Source: Paenibacillus rubinfantis (GTDB lineage Bacteria > Bacillota > Bacilli > Paenibacillales > Paenibacillaceae). From it: a DNA stretch of 64,000 nucleotides. Below the pieces are notes generated by a model. That model was not told where the DNA came from and searched no databases. It saw only the letters and a list, made by a program, of their open reading frames with translations. The stretch's first letter is position 1. Each line of letters opens with the position of its first letter. The DNA is taken from assembly GCF_001486505.1 (NCBI RefSeq), contig NZ_LN909063.1, positions 372,001-436,000 on the forward strand. Reading direction: 5' to 3'. Below are positions 43,601 through 52,594 of this stretch, one piece after another. Both the position numbers and the translations under genes were made by a program.

Positions 43601-43746
43601 TCCGTCACCTCCTTTAACGTTAGGCTTACTCTTGCTCGTGTTGTTCTTACTCCTATCTGATCTCCGGCACGTTCGCGCGCTAGTTCAAGCTCATGTTCTC
43701 ATACGCGCTCATTCTCACCCTCACCCTCACGCTGAACCACCTCATC

Positions 43747-43764
43747 TACCATACTTGTATGGTA
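43747..43764. promoter_or_regulatory. Candidate GntR operator in the divergent spacer
   Basis: TACCATAC-TT-GTATGGTA, an 8-bp perfect inverted repeat with a two-base centre, followed by another GTATGG half site (43765-43770). It stands between the GntR gene (start 43600) and the GH8 gene (start 43963), so one factor could control both. The rest of the 362-nt spacer is unremarkable. Confidence 0.6.
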
Positions 43765-43962
43765 GTATGGAACCTAGGTGTTTGCAAGTGAAAAATCATC
43801 GCCTCTGCAAACTTCTGAATACGCATACATCACAGGGGGAGATTGGCTTGATTTGGATAAATAAAAGCGTGAAATGCACATGGAATCCCGCGGGGGTGCG
43901 TGTTACGTTTACGTTGATGTTACGACAATACCAGCTGAAAATAAGGGGGAGGCGGTAACGAC

Positions 43963-45111
43963 ATGATGGAGCGCCAAGGGGCTTACTATACTGGGATGTA
44001 TCGAAACTTGTTGGCGGAATACGGGTATGGGGAGGAAACGGTTCAACGCCGATTGGACAAAGTGTGGAAGGAATTGTTCGAGGGAGACGAGGAGACGCGC
44101 TTCTATTACCCTGTCGGCGAGGATTTGGGGTATATGCTGGATACGGGGAACCTCGACGTGCGGACGGAGGGGATGTCGTACGGGATGATGATGGCTGTTC
44201 AGTATGACCGTCAGGACGTGTTTGATCGGCTCTGGAAATGGACGATGACCTACATGTACATGACCGAAGGGGAGAATGCCGGGTATTTTGCTTGGTCCTG
44301 CGCACCGGATGGAAAGCGCCTATCGAATGGGCCGGCGCCGGATGGGGAGGAGTATTTTGCCCTGGCGCTGCTGTTTGCGTCCCATCGGTGGGGGGACCGT
44401 GAAGCGCCGTTCGACTACGGTACCCAAGCCCGGGATTTGCTGCGCACCTGTCTGCATCAAGGCGAAAACGGCATAGGCTATCCGATGTGGAATCCAGACA
44501 ACAAGTTGATCAAGTTTATTCCGAATTGCGAGTTTTCCGATCCTTCGTACCATTTGCCTCATTTCTACGAGTTGTTTGCGCTGTGGGCCTATCCGGAGGA
44601 CCGTATGTTCTGGAAAGAGGCGGCTGAGGCGAGCCGTCAATACCTCCACCTGGCCTGTCATCCCGTTACGGGCCTTGCGCCGGAGTATGCGTATTATGAT
44701 GGAACGCCCAATAACGAGCGGGGGTTTGGTCACTTCTACAGCGATGCGTATCGGGTGGCGGCGAATCTTGGCCTCGACTGGGAATGGTTTGCCGCCGATC
44801 CTTGGCAGCGGGAGACGGCGGGCAAAATCCAGTCGTTCTTCGCCGATAAGGAGCCGGAGGATTATCGCCGTTATACGATATCAGGCGAGCCGTTCGAGGA
44901 ACCGGCGTTGCACCCGGTTGGATTACTGGCGACCAACGCGATGGCTTCGTTGGCAGCCGAAGGCCCTCAAGCGAAAGCGAGCGTTGAGCTGTTCTGGAAC
45001 ACCCCGGTCCGAACCGGCAAACGTCGCTATTACGACAATTGTCTCTACTTGTTTGCCCTGTTGGCGCTGAGCGGGAACTTCCGGATTTGGATGCCGCAGA
45101 GAGAGGCGTAA
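43963..45111 (+). CDS. GH8 reducing-end xylose-releasing exo-oligoxylanase (Rex)
   Basis: A 382-residue GH8 enzyme of the Rex type, without signal peptide. Acid Glu lies in VRTEGMSYGMM near residue 69, the Asp of APDGEEYF near 127, and the base Asp in FYSDAYRV near 262, the same spacing as in the Bacillus halodurans enzyme. It removes xylose from the reducing end of xylo-oligosaccharides in the cytoplasm, complementing the GH10, GH43 and GH67 enzymes. ATG 43963 follows GGGGAGGCGG. Divergent from the uronate operon, with a shared palindrome between. Confidence 0.93.
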   Translation: MMERQGAYYTGMYRNLLAEYGYGEETVQRRLDKVWKELFEGDEETRFYYPVGEDLGYMLDTGNLDVRTEGMSYGMMMAVQYDRQDVFDRLWKWTMTYMYMTEGENAGYFAWSCAPDGKRLSNGPAPDGEEYFALALLFASHRWGDREAPFDYGTQARDLLRTCLHQGENGIGYPMWNPDNKLIKFIPNCEFSDPSYHLPHFYELFALWAYPEDRMFWKEAAEASRQYLHLACHPVTGLAPEYAYYDGTPNNERGFGHFYSDAYRVAANLGLDWEWFAADPWQRETAGKIQSFFADKEPEDYRRYTISGEPFEEPALHPVGLLATNAMASLAAEGPQAKASVELFWNTPVRTGKRRYYDNCLYLFALLALSGNFRIWMPQREA

Positions 45112-45157
45112 GGCTAAGCCAGGTACGGCGGCAGGCAAGCCAGGTATGACGGCAGGT

Positions 45158-45298
45158 AATCCAGGTACAGCGTCAGGTTAGCCAGGAACGTCAGCAGGTA
45201 ATCCAGGTACAGCGTCAGGTTAGCCAGGAACGTCAGCAGGCAATCCAGGTACAGCGTCAGGTTAGCCAGGAACGTCAGCAGGCAATCCAGGAACGGCT
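45158..45298. repeat. 42-bp tandem repeat
   Basis: Three consecutive units start at 45158, 45200 and 45242, plus a partial one at 45284, each of 42 bp and nearly identical (AATCCAGGTACAGCGTCAGG is the first part). Each unit consists of two related 21-bp halves. A more degenerate version reaches back to the GH8 stop codon at 45111. Non-coding. Confidence 0.9.
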
Positions 45299-45306
45299 CG
45301 GCAACC

Positions 45307-45489
45307 TAACGGACTCCAGCGCCGCTATTTAGCCTGATTTGAAGGTTAGTGGATTCTAACGGACTCAGGAGTCGTTATTTCATCGCGTTCTACCTCATAA
45401 TCCACAGTTAGGGGCAAATAAGGGCTTTCGTGTCCGTTAAACCGGGAAATCGTCGGGAAATGGAGAGATAGCGTCCGTGAGGTCCGTTA
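45307..45489. repeat. Repeat island, family D
   Basis: Four 24-nt modules: 45307-45330 and 45357-45380 forward, 45416-45439 and 45466-45489 inverted. Word TAACGGAC-n9-CGTTATTT; the second module folds as TAACG-ACT-cagg-AGT-CGTTA with one bulged G. Start spacings are 50, 59 and 50 nt. It lies between the convergent GH8 and permease genes. Confidence 0.9.
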
Positions 45490-45620
45490 CAGCTTCCGAA
45501 AACGCATAATACGCAAAAACGCGAGCCCGGAACTCCTTCCGTGGCTCGCGTAGTTTGTGCACCCGGCGATAGGTTGGATCACGTGACAACATGTTAACGG
45601 GCAGGAGCGGCCTGTATCCC

Positions 45621-45808
45621 AAAATGTTGTAAAAAGTGCAACTTTTCGCGGGGCTAAAATGGTATTTCTCAAATCATGTTGTAAAAACTGCAACATTTTG
45701 CGGTGTTTTTCGCCATTGGCGAGAAAATTGTTGTACAAAGTACAACATATCTGCTCATCCCCGCTCCGACCACCTCAAAATGTTGCATCAAATACAACAT
45801 TTCGCTGC
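45621..45808. repeat. Repeat island, family A, copy 2
   Basis: Modules near 45622, 45675, 45725 and 45777. The first two read ATGTTGTAAAAACTGCAACA or close; the last two are inverted forms. Spacing 50-53 nt. Same family as 711-900, more than 44 kb away. It abuts family D in the same convergent spacer, so that 45112-45958 holds three repeat types and no gene. Confidence 0.88.
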
Positions 45809-45958
45809 GTCGGCGGTGGGAAGTAGCCCAGTACCCAAGTACCCAAGCATGCGGGCTTGCACAGCTAATTCGTGCGCGTGAGCGAGTGGAGGGAGCCCCG
45901 GATGCCACGGGAGCCCCGTGAGTCTAAAAAGTAACGGGCTCCTCGCGGCCCCCCTTGC

Positions 45959-46789
45959 TCACCCCTTCACTGCACCGGCGGTTAAGCCGCTGACGATGTA
46001 TTTTTGGCCGAACAAGTAGAGGATAAATACCGGCAAGGACGTCAGCACGAGGTTGGCGAAGATCAGGTTCCACTCTCGGCTGTACTTACCGTAGAAATTG
46101 TAGATGGACAACGGCATCGTCCAGGTCGAGCTGTCGGTCAGGAAGTAGAGCGGAATCGTGATGTCGTTCCACACCGACATGAAGACCATGATCGCAACCG
46201 TAGCGTTGACCGGCAGGATCAGCGGCGTCACGATCCGGAAGAATACGCCCAGCACGCTGGCCCCTTCCAGGAACGCCACTTCGTCGAGCGCTTTCGGGAT
46301 CGTTTTGATGAACCCGCTGTACAGAAACACGCTAAAGGCGGTGTTCAGCGAAGCATAGATCAGAATAACGCTGGTGATGCTGCCGTAGAAGCCCAGCGCC
46401 TGTACGATCCGAATCGTCGTGATGGTCGACATCGGGGCGATCAGGCCCATAAAGAAATACATGTACAGCGTATTGGCGAACTTCGTCTCCCGCCGCGCCA
46501 GAATAAAGGAGGCGGCTGAAGAAGCAACAATGTTGATGATCGAAGAAATGCCGGTGATTAATACGCTGTTCCAGAACGCCCGGGAGAGCCCACCTTCTTC
46601 AAAGACGCGCACATAGTTGGAGAACATCCACTTTTCGGGCAGCTTGAGCGAGAAGTCGAGCACTTCGGCGCTCGTCTTAAATGAACCGAAGATCATGATT
46701 AAGACCGGCAAAATAACCAGCAGCGAAGCCAGAAGCAGAAGGCCCTCGACGATATAGTTACGGATGGCGAGTTTGCGTGTGAATCCCAT
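45959..46789 (-). CDS. ABC sugar permease, MalG type (second transporter)
   Basis: A 276-residue CUT1 permease with six helices. The EAA loop is DEVAFLEGASVLGVFFRIVTP near residues 169-189 (read in two overlapping parts), and the C-terminus YIVSGLTAGAVKG is typical for MalG-like proteins. Its start ATG overlaps the stop of the partner permease (TAATG). Substrate unknown but linked to the kinase/regulator pair at 49282-52594. Confidence 0.93.
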   Translation of the reverse strand: MGFTRKLAIRNYIVEGLLLLASLLVILPVLIMIFGSFKTSAEVLDFSLKLPEKWMFSNYVRVFEEGGLSRAFWNSVLITGISSIINIVASSAASFILARRETKFANTLYMYFFMGLIAPMSTITTIRIVQALGFYGSITSVILIYASLNTAFSVFLYSGFIKTIPKALDEVAFLEGASVLGVFFRIVTPLILPVNATVAIMVFMSVWNDITIPLYFLTDSSTWTMPLSIYNFYGKYSREWNLIFANLVLTSLPVFILYLFGQKYIVSGLTAGAVKG

Positions 46790-47670
46790 TATTCGGTGAC
46801 CTCCTTACGCCGCATGAAGATGAGGAGCGGGATGGCGATGATCGTGACTGCCACGAACAGCAGCGTATTGATGGCGGTACCTAGTCCCCAGCTGCCTTCG
46901 CCGAAGGACCGCAAAATGATCGTACCCACGACCTGAGAAGCGTTGCCCGGACCTCCGCCTGTTAGGACGAAAACCTCCGAGAAGACCTTAAGGCCGCCGA
47001 TGAGCGTGAGCATCAGGTTAATATTGATCGCTGGCAGCAGGAGCGGCAGCGTAATTTTCGTGAATTTCTTCCAGGAACCAGCTCCGTCAATGGTCGCGGC
47101 TTCATAATACTCCTGGGAGATTGATTGGAGTCCGGCCAAGTAAATCGCCATCTGAAAGCCGGCGTGCTGCCAGATGGAAATGATGGCGATGGTCCAAATG
47201 ACGAGGTGCGGATTCGTAAGCCAAGCCTGGCTTAACCCGTGCAGCCCCACCGCATCAAACACCCGGTTAATCGCGCCTTCCGTGCGCAGAATCGGCGTAA
47301 ACACGATGCCGATGACCAGGATGCTAAGGATGGACGGGGAATAAAAGATCGCGCGCAGCAGATTCCGCGTCTTGAGCCGCATGTTGAGCGCAACCGCCAG
47401 CACGATGCCGATCAGGTTTTTCCCGACCACGGTGACAACCGCAAAGATCAGGGTGTTTTTGAGCGCTAACACCAGCGTTTTATCGGAGAAGATTCGCTGG
47501 AAGTTCTCCCATCCGACGAAGTTGATGGTCAGGCGATCCAGCCGCCAATCGGTAAAGGAATAATAAAAGCCCGTAAACGCCGGAATGACGAAAAAGATCG
47601 AGTAGATCAATAACGCCGGCAACACGAGATAATAGGAATATAGATTTTTGACCGATGCTTTTGATTTCAT
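46789..47670 (-). CDS. ABC sugar permease, MalF type (second transporter)
   Basis: A 293-residue CUT1 permease with six helices; EAA loop EAATIDGAGSWKKFTKITLP near residues 190-209. The ATG at 47670 (MKSKASVKN) is chosen, because the upstream in-frame ATG at 47736 would translate through an intercistronic hairpin. GGGGTGG is the ribosome binding site. Works with the MalG-type permease and the lipoprotein at 47746. Confidence 0.92.
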   Translation of the reverse strand: MKSKASVKNLYSYYLVLPALLIYSIFFVIPAFTGFYYSFTDWRLDRLTINFVGWENFQRIFSDKTLVLALKNTLIFAVVTVVGKNLIGIVLAVALNMRLKTRNLLRAIFYSPSILSILVIGIVFTPILRTEGAINRVFDAVGLHGLSQAWLTNPHLVIWTIAIISIWQHAGFQMAIYLAGLQSISQEYYEAATIDGAGSWKKFTKITLPLLLPAININLMLTLIGGLKVFSEVFVLTGGGPGNASQVVGTIILRSFGEGSWGLGTAINTLLFVAVTIIAIPLLIFMRRKEVTE

Positions 47671-47694
47671 GTTCTCCACCCCACTATAGACTGG

Positions 47695-47730
47695 GGCAGC
47701 ATAAAACCCCGGACGGGACTTTATGCTGCC
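47695..47730 (-). promoter_or_regulatory. Intercistronic stem-loop between binding protein and permease
   Basis: Perfect 11-bp stem GGCAGCATAAA (47695-47705) with TTTATGCTGCC (47720-47730), loop of 14 nt containing further GGGG/CCCC-like pairs, no T-run. Starts 15 nt after the lipoprotein stop. Comparable in place to the hairpin at 23752-23780. Confidence 0.85.
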
Positions 47731-47745
47731 TGCCATTCTTCCGAT

Positions 47746-49071
47746 TTAGAAACCGGGGATTTCTTTATCTTTCATCAGTTGGCTGAACTTCTCGTCCCAA
47801 GCTTTCAATACTTCCTCCGGCGTTAAGCCGCCGGCGAATTGATCCTGGAGCAGACGGTACAGCTCGCTGCGGTCAACCAGCATGAAGGCGTCGGTTGTCA
47901 GCACGGTTTTCTTCGGCGTGATGTAGTTATCGACGATCTCTTGCTTGTAAGCCGGCAGTTCCGGTGTATTGACGTCGTTCAGGTTGGAGACATAGCCTTT
48001 AGAGTCGACGATTTGCTGCGCGATTTCTTTCGATCCTAAGAAGTTCAGGAATTCCTTCGCTTCCGCCAAATGCTTGGCTTTCTTCGGGATGAACAGCTGT
48101 CCGCCCAGCGGGCTGGCTCCCAGGCTGGCATCCTGCTCGGAAGGGATCGGGAAGACGCCGAGATGCATGTTTGGATCCTGCTTGAGAACGCCTTCGATCA
48201 ACCAGTCGCCCATAAACATCATCGCGACTTCCTTGTTCAGGAATTTACCCACTGCCATATCGTAGCTGTCGCTCAGGACGTCGGTATTGGTGTAGCCTTG
48301 TTTATACACGTCGTACTGCTGCTGCAGGAATGTTTGGAATTCCGGGATGTCGGACCACTTTCTCTTGTTGCTGTTCAGGTCGTCAAAGAAGGTTGGATCG
48401 CTTTTGGATACGAAGTTGGCAAAAGCGGCAGCCGGCCAAATATTTGCGGACCAGTTGTCTTTGTACGGCATGAATACCGGAGTAACTCCGCTGGCTTTGA
48501 TCTTTTCGCAGACTGCCAGGAACTCTTCGAAGTTCGTCGGAATGGATAGGCCAAGATCATCAAAGATATCCTTGTTGTACACGACACCTTGCATCCCTGT
48601 ATCCTGGCTGACATGGAAGCTGTAGACGTGTCCGTAAGCGGACAGGACGTCTTTGTTCAGAATCCGGCTAGCCCAAGGCTCGTTATCAAGAATCTCGAAG
48701 TTGCGCTCCAGATTCAGGTCCGTGGTGGCGCTGGCCAGATTGTATTGAATGATGTCCGGTGTCTCCTCAACGGCCAGCTTGGTTTGCAGGACGGTTGTCG
48801 TTTGTTCAGCTGGAATCAACTGAAGATTGACTTTAATGTTCGTTTGTTTCTCAAACTCATCGAGCAGGTCTTGCTGAATGAAGGCGGAGTCTTGCGAGCT
48901 TTTGGAGATGGCTAACTCGATGGTGACTTTGTCGCCCTTCGCGGCGCCGCTGTTCGTGCCGTCTTTCGCCGCATTGTTGGATTTTGCGCCTCCGGAGCCG
49001 CAGGCTGCGAGCGATACCGCCAGCAAACCGGCGATGATCGCGGTGGTTGTTCTTTTCATTGCGTAATTCAA
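47746..49071 (-). CDS. Sugar-binding lipoprotein (second transporter)
   Basis: A 441-residue family-1 extracellular solute-binding protein. The lipobox LAAC lies near residues 21-24 after a hydrophobic signal helix, followed by a Ser/Asn/Gly linker. Domains with typical elements such as GMQGVVYNKDIFDDLGL and FMGDWLIEGV identify the CUT1 class. TTG 49071 has GGGGGGA six bases upstream, better than ATG 49059, which is too far from it. Ligand unknown; its neighbours suggest plant cell-wall oligosaccharides. Confidence 0.92.
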   Translation of the reverse strand: MNYAMKRTTTAIIAGLLAVSLAACGSGGAKSNNAAKDGTNSGAAKGDKVTIELAISKSSQDSAFIQQDLLDEFEKQTNIKVNLQLIPAEQTTTVLQTKLAVEETPDIIQYNLASATTDLNLERNFEILDNEPWASRILNKDVLSAYGHVYSFHVSQDTGMQGVVYNKDIFDDLGLSIPTNFEEFLAVCEKIKASGVTPVFMPYKDNWSANIWPAAAFANFVSKSDPTFFDDLNSNKRKWSDIPEFQTFLQQQYDVYKQGYTNTDVLSDSYDMAVGKFLNKEVAMMFMGDWLIEGVLKQDPNMHLGVFPIPSEQDASLGASPLGGQLFIPKKAKHLAEAKEFLNFLGSKEIAQQIVDSKGYVSNLNDVNTPELPAYKQEIVDNYITPKKTVLTTDAFMLVDRSELYRLLQDQFAGGLTPEEVLKAWDEKFSQLMKDKEIPGF

Positions 49072-49102
49072 GGCAAATCCCCCCGTCTGTATGATGTGTC
49101 TT

Positions 49103-49187
49103 TGAATGCGCTTGCAATTTGATTATAGATTTCAGAGCGGCGAAGGTACATGTCTGAGAGTGACTGATTAGGTGTAAAATTGTGAAC
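49103..49187 (-). promoter_or_regulatory. Promoter region of the second transporter: cre, -10 and candidate AraC-regulator site
   Basis: Read on the minus strand: a candidate activator site GTTCACAATTTTACACCTAA (49168-49187), then a -10 TATAAT (49122-49127), then TGCAAGCGCATTCA (49103-49116), a CcpA-like cre with 12 of 14 matches. The activator site lies about 37-40 nt upstream of the -10, as in the two promoters of the third transporter. The -35 is weak. Confidence 0.5.
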
Positions 49188-49281
49188 TTGTAACCGTTGT
49201 CATGATGGGAAGCGAAATGGTACAGTTAAACCATCCATTACGCAAACAAGGCATAGCTACAAGGAGGCCGAAACCAACGAC

Positions 49282-51042
49282 ATGAGATCTTTCTTTCCCC
49301 GCAGAGACCAGCTCAGCCTGCAGAACAAAGTCTTTTTAACCTTTGTGGCCTTGCTCTTATTTATACTGGGCTGCTTTATCGTCTACGTGAATCTGGTCGT
49401 GATCAAGCCGTTGAAGGAGAAGACGGTGGAGGCCAAGCTGGCGGCAGCGACCAAAGTGAGCCAGCAGCTTGACGATTACGTGGACAGCCAAAACCAACTA
49501 TCCCAGCGGATCCTGTCCAGCAAGGAGATCTTCTCGATCCTCGACCGAGGGTATCAAACCGATGTGAACCTCGAACGGTTAAATCAGAGCCGCAAGCTCA
49601 AGGATCTGATGTTCCAGGCGATCGGCCCCAGAATGAATATCAAGGATATGGTGATTTACGACAAGGCCGGCCGTACGATCGTATCTTATATTGGGGAGCA
49701 AGGGGATGCAGCTTCTTTCGAAAGCTATCTGAAGAAGAGTCTGATCGACGGGAGCTGGAGCGGCAGCGGATTTGTCCTGGAACGGCAGGGAGAGGCCATC
49801 TCGTTTATCCGCTCGATCAATAATCAGAACGGCAAAGTGTTCGGCTACCTCAGCATCCAATTGGACGAGGCGCTTCTGCAAAGAATGACGCAGGGCGTGG
49901 GTGCCGGTGAGGTGTATATCCTGGACCGGGAAGGCCGGCCCGTGGCCGCTTCCATCCCGGAGGTGGAGCATGCGGAGCTCGCTGCGAAAAGTTCGGATGA
50001 TGGGGTTTATATGGACGATTACCAGAATTACGTGGCATACGCCCGGTCGGAAAGCACCGGATGGACGACCTATCTCGTGACGCCGAAGCAGGATGTGCTG
50101 GGGCCCGTCAACTCGGTGAAGTATCTGTCCATTCTGCTGATTTCCTCGTTGATGCTGTTGTCTTTCATCTATATTTATTTTTCCTCGCGAAATCTGTTAT
50201 TGCCCATTCGTAAGCTGCGTAGCCAGATTTGGCGAATTAGCTACAGTAACATGAATATTAAAATGGATAACCGCTCGCAAAATAACGAGGTGATTCTGCT
50301 GAATGAGGCGTTTCAGGATCTGATGGAGCGTCTTCAGGAATCGATCGAACGGGAGAAAATCGCCCTGCACGAGGAGGTTAAGGCGCGGAACTCTGCGCTC
50401 CAGGCGCAAATCGCGCCGCATTTCATCCATAACGTGCTCTACTTGATCAGCATCGCCGCTCAAGAGGGGAAAACCGACGTCGTCTCCGATATGTGCAAGC
50501 ATTTATCGGAGAGCTTGCGTTACATCGTATCCTCTCCTTATGCGCACGTGTCCTTGGCGGACGAGCTGGAGCATACGCGGCATTACTTGTCCCTCGTTCA
50601 GCAAAAATACGAAGAGGATCTCGTTTGGGAGATTCATGCGGACGAATCGGCGCGAAACGTGCAGCTGCCTCGGCTGGTGCTGCAGCCCTTCGTAGAGAAC
50701 TGCATCGAGCACGCCTTCACCCGCAGCGACCCGCCTTGGCGAATCGACATTACGGTGAAGCAGTTCAACGGGTTATGGGCGGTGGAAATCAAGGATAACG
50801 GAGACGGGTTTCCGCCCGGGAAAATCGATGAAATCATCGACAACCTGCGAAATGCCGAAGCCGCTGCCGGTGAGGGAGAGGAACGGGGCGTGTCGATCGG
50901 CAACATGGGCATTGCGAACAGCGTGGGCCGGTTAAAACTGATGTACCAGAATCGGCTGTTCTTCAACGTGTTTAACCACGCGGACGGGGAAAAGGGTGCG
51001 ACAGTGCAAATCATCGGATCGCAAACGAAGGACTTCTACTGA
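49282..51042 (+). CDS. Sensor histidine kinase (YesM-like), second system
   Basis: A 586-residue membrane kinase: transmembrane helix about 15-38, extracellular Cache-like sensor (40-275), second helix about 280-300, HAMP, and a His_kinase domain. The phosphoacceptor region reads ALQAQIAPHFIHNVLYLISI near residue 373, a deviation from the usual QINPHFLYNTL. N box is LQPFVENCIEHAF and G1 box IKDNGDGFPPG. Divergent from the transporter operon; partner regulator starts 17 nt downstream. ATG 49282 follows AAGGAGG at a rather long distance. Confidence 0.92.
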   Translation: MRSFFPRRDQLSLQNKVFLTFVALLLFILGCFIVYVNLVVIKPLKEKTVEAKLAAATKVSQQLDDYVDSQNQLSQRILSSKEIFSILDRGYQTDVNLERLNQSRKLKDLMFQAIGPRMNIKDMVIYDKAGRTIVSYIGEQGDAASFESYLKKSLIDGSWSGSGFVLERQGEAISFIRSINNQNGKVFGYLSIQLDEALLQRMTQGVGAGEVYILDREGRPVAASIPEVEHAELAAKSSDDGVYMDDYQNYVAYARSESTGWTTYLVTPKQDVLGPVNSVKYLSILLISSLMLLSFIYIYFSSRNLLLPIRKLRSQIWRISYSNMNIKMDNRSQNNEVILLNEAFQDLMERLQESIEREKIALHEEVKARNSALQAQIAPHFIHNVLYLISIAAQEGKTDVVSDMCKHLSESLRYIVSSPYAHVSLADELEHTRHYLSLVQQKYEEDLVWEIHADESARNVQLPRLVLQPFVENCIEHAFTRSDPPWRIDITVKQFNGLWAVEIKDNGDGFPPGKIDEIIDNLRNAEAAAGEGEERGVSIGNMGIANSVGRLKLMYQNRLFFNVFNHADGEKGATVQIIGSQTKDFY

Positions 51043-51058
51043 ACGAGGAGGGCACCGC

Positions 51059-52594
51059 ATGTACAACGTGATGATTGTGGAAGACAGCAAACCGATTTTG
51101 CGGAACATTCGAACGCTGCTGGGTTCCTTGGAGCTCCCGGTCCAGGTCGTGGCCACGGCGGCGAACGGGGAGGAAGCGCTGGAGCTGATCCGGCAACAGC
51201 CGGTTGACGTGGTGCTGACCGATATCCGCATGCCAAAGATGGACGGCTTGGCGCTAATCGAACAGGCTAAACGGCTCCGCCCGCGGCTGTTATTCATTTT
51301 AATCAGCGGGTATAACGATTTTGAATATACACGTAAGGCTATCAACTTGCAGGTCTTTGACTATTTGTTAAAGCCTGTCGAGCGCAAGCAGCTGGCAGAG
51401 GTTATGGATCGGGCGCTCGAGCGGCTCCAAAGCCGGATTCCCAGCGAAGCGGAGCTGTTTAAGGAGATTGTGGAGCCGGGGTTTTACGAGGAGCTGCAGC
51501 TCGGTGACCAGTTCCGCCATTACGGGAAGATGCTGATCCTCATCCGAAGGCAGCCGTTTGTCGGCGGGCGGGAGCGGTGGAGTGCGGAGGGGATTCAGCA
51601 GAGGTTGGATGTTTTGTTCGCTCCGCATTTATGCTGGGTGTTTCCGACGCAAATGCCCGGTCAGTTCCTTGCCCTGGTACAAAAAACGGCGGTGGAGTCA
51701 TACTCCTCGGTCTATGAATGCCTTGAGTCCATTCGGCGTACTCTGGAGAAGGCGGGGCTGTCGGCCACGGTTGGCGGGCAGCAGCAGGCCGGCGACCCGG
51801 ACCGGCTGCCCGAGCTCTATCACCGCGTGTCGGGGATCCTGGACGAAAGGCAGCGCATCCACCAAGGCGTAGTTATCGATACGGAGATTTCCCCGGCACC
51901 GGCGCTAGGCGGCTCGGACAACCTGGATTTGGATCGGGCAACCGCTGCAGCCTTTACGGAGCTCATTCTAGGGCGGCGGAAAGAGCAGTTCTTGTTAAAG
52001 CTAAACGAGCAGCTGATCAAATGGACCGGAGAAAATATCCGTCTCGCGGAGCTGGAACGATTCGTTGCGCTTCTGGTGGATGCTTTTTCACAGGCCGGGG
52101 GCGATCTGGGAACCGGGCACCGTCTGGAGCTTGAAGCTTCTTCCCGGCGCTTACTTGAGGTAGACGACTTCGAGCGGTTTTGCCAGGGGCTTGAGGAATG
52201 GGCCAAGCAGGCTTTTGAGCGGGTGCAGGCGCAGAACCGGAAGAGCGGAGAGGAGCTGTTTCGGCAGATTGAGGAGTATGTCAGGGTAAACCTGTACTCC
52301 TATCTCTCGATTGCCGATGTGGCGCTGAAGTTTCATGTCAGCCCCTCGTATATCAGCCGGGTGATGAAGAAATACGCCCAAAGTACGTTTGTACAGTATT
52401 ATACGGGCTTGAAAATCAAAGAGGCCTGCAGGCTGATCGCCTGCAAGCCGGAAATGCGAATCAAAGAGGTATCTGACGCCTTGTCGTTCAGCGATCAGCA
52501 CTATTTCTCCAAAGTCTTTAAGGAATACACGGGGTATAGTCCTTCGGATTACAAGGAGCGATTTCCTCCAAACAACTCCGACAGCAGTTCGTAG
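51059..52594 (+). CDS. AraC-type response regulator, second system
   Basis: A 511-residue regulator: receiver domain with VEDSKP, phosphoacceptor Asp in [12 protein letters not shown] near residue 54 and LLKPVE; C-terminal AraC domain with [20 protein letters not shown] and [23 protein letters not shown] 51059 with GAGGAGGG upstream is chosen over an upstream start inside the kinase gene. The last 46 nt overlap the 3 prime end of the convergent flavin oxidoreductase gene. Confidence 0.92.
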   Translation: MYNVMIVEDSKPILRNIRTLLGSLELPVQVVATAANGEEALELIRQQPVDVVLTDIRMPKMDGLALIEQAKRLRPRLLFILISGYNDFEYTRKAINLQVFDYLLKPVERKQLAEVMDRALERLQSRIPSEAELFKEIVEPGFYEELQLGDQFRHYGKMLILIRRQPFVGGRERWSAEGIQQRLDVLFAPHLCWVFPTQMPGQFLALVQKTAVESYSSVYECLESIRRTLEKAGLSATVGGQQQAGDPDRLPELYHRVSGILDERQRIHQGVVIDTEISPAPALGGSDNLDLDRATAAAFTELILGRRKEQFLLKLNEQLIKWTGENIRLAELERFVALLVDAFSQAGGDLGTGHRLELEASSRRLLEVDDFERFCQGLEEWAKQAFERVQAQNRKSGEELFRQIEEYVRVNLYSYLSIADVALKFHVSPSYISRVMKKYAQSTFVQYYTGLKIKEACRLIACKPEMRIKEVSDALSFSDQHYFSKVFKEYTGYSPSDYKERFPPNNSDSSS

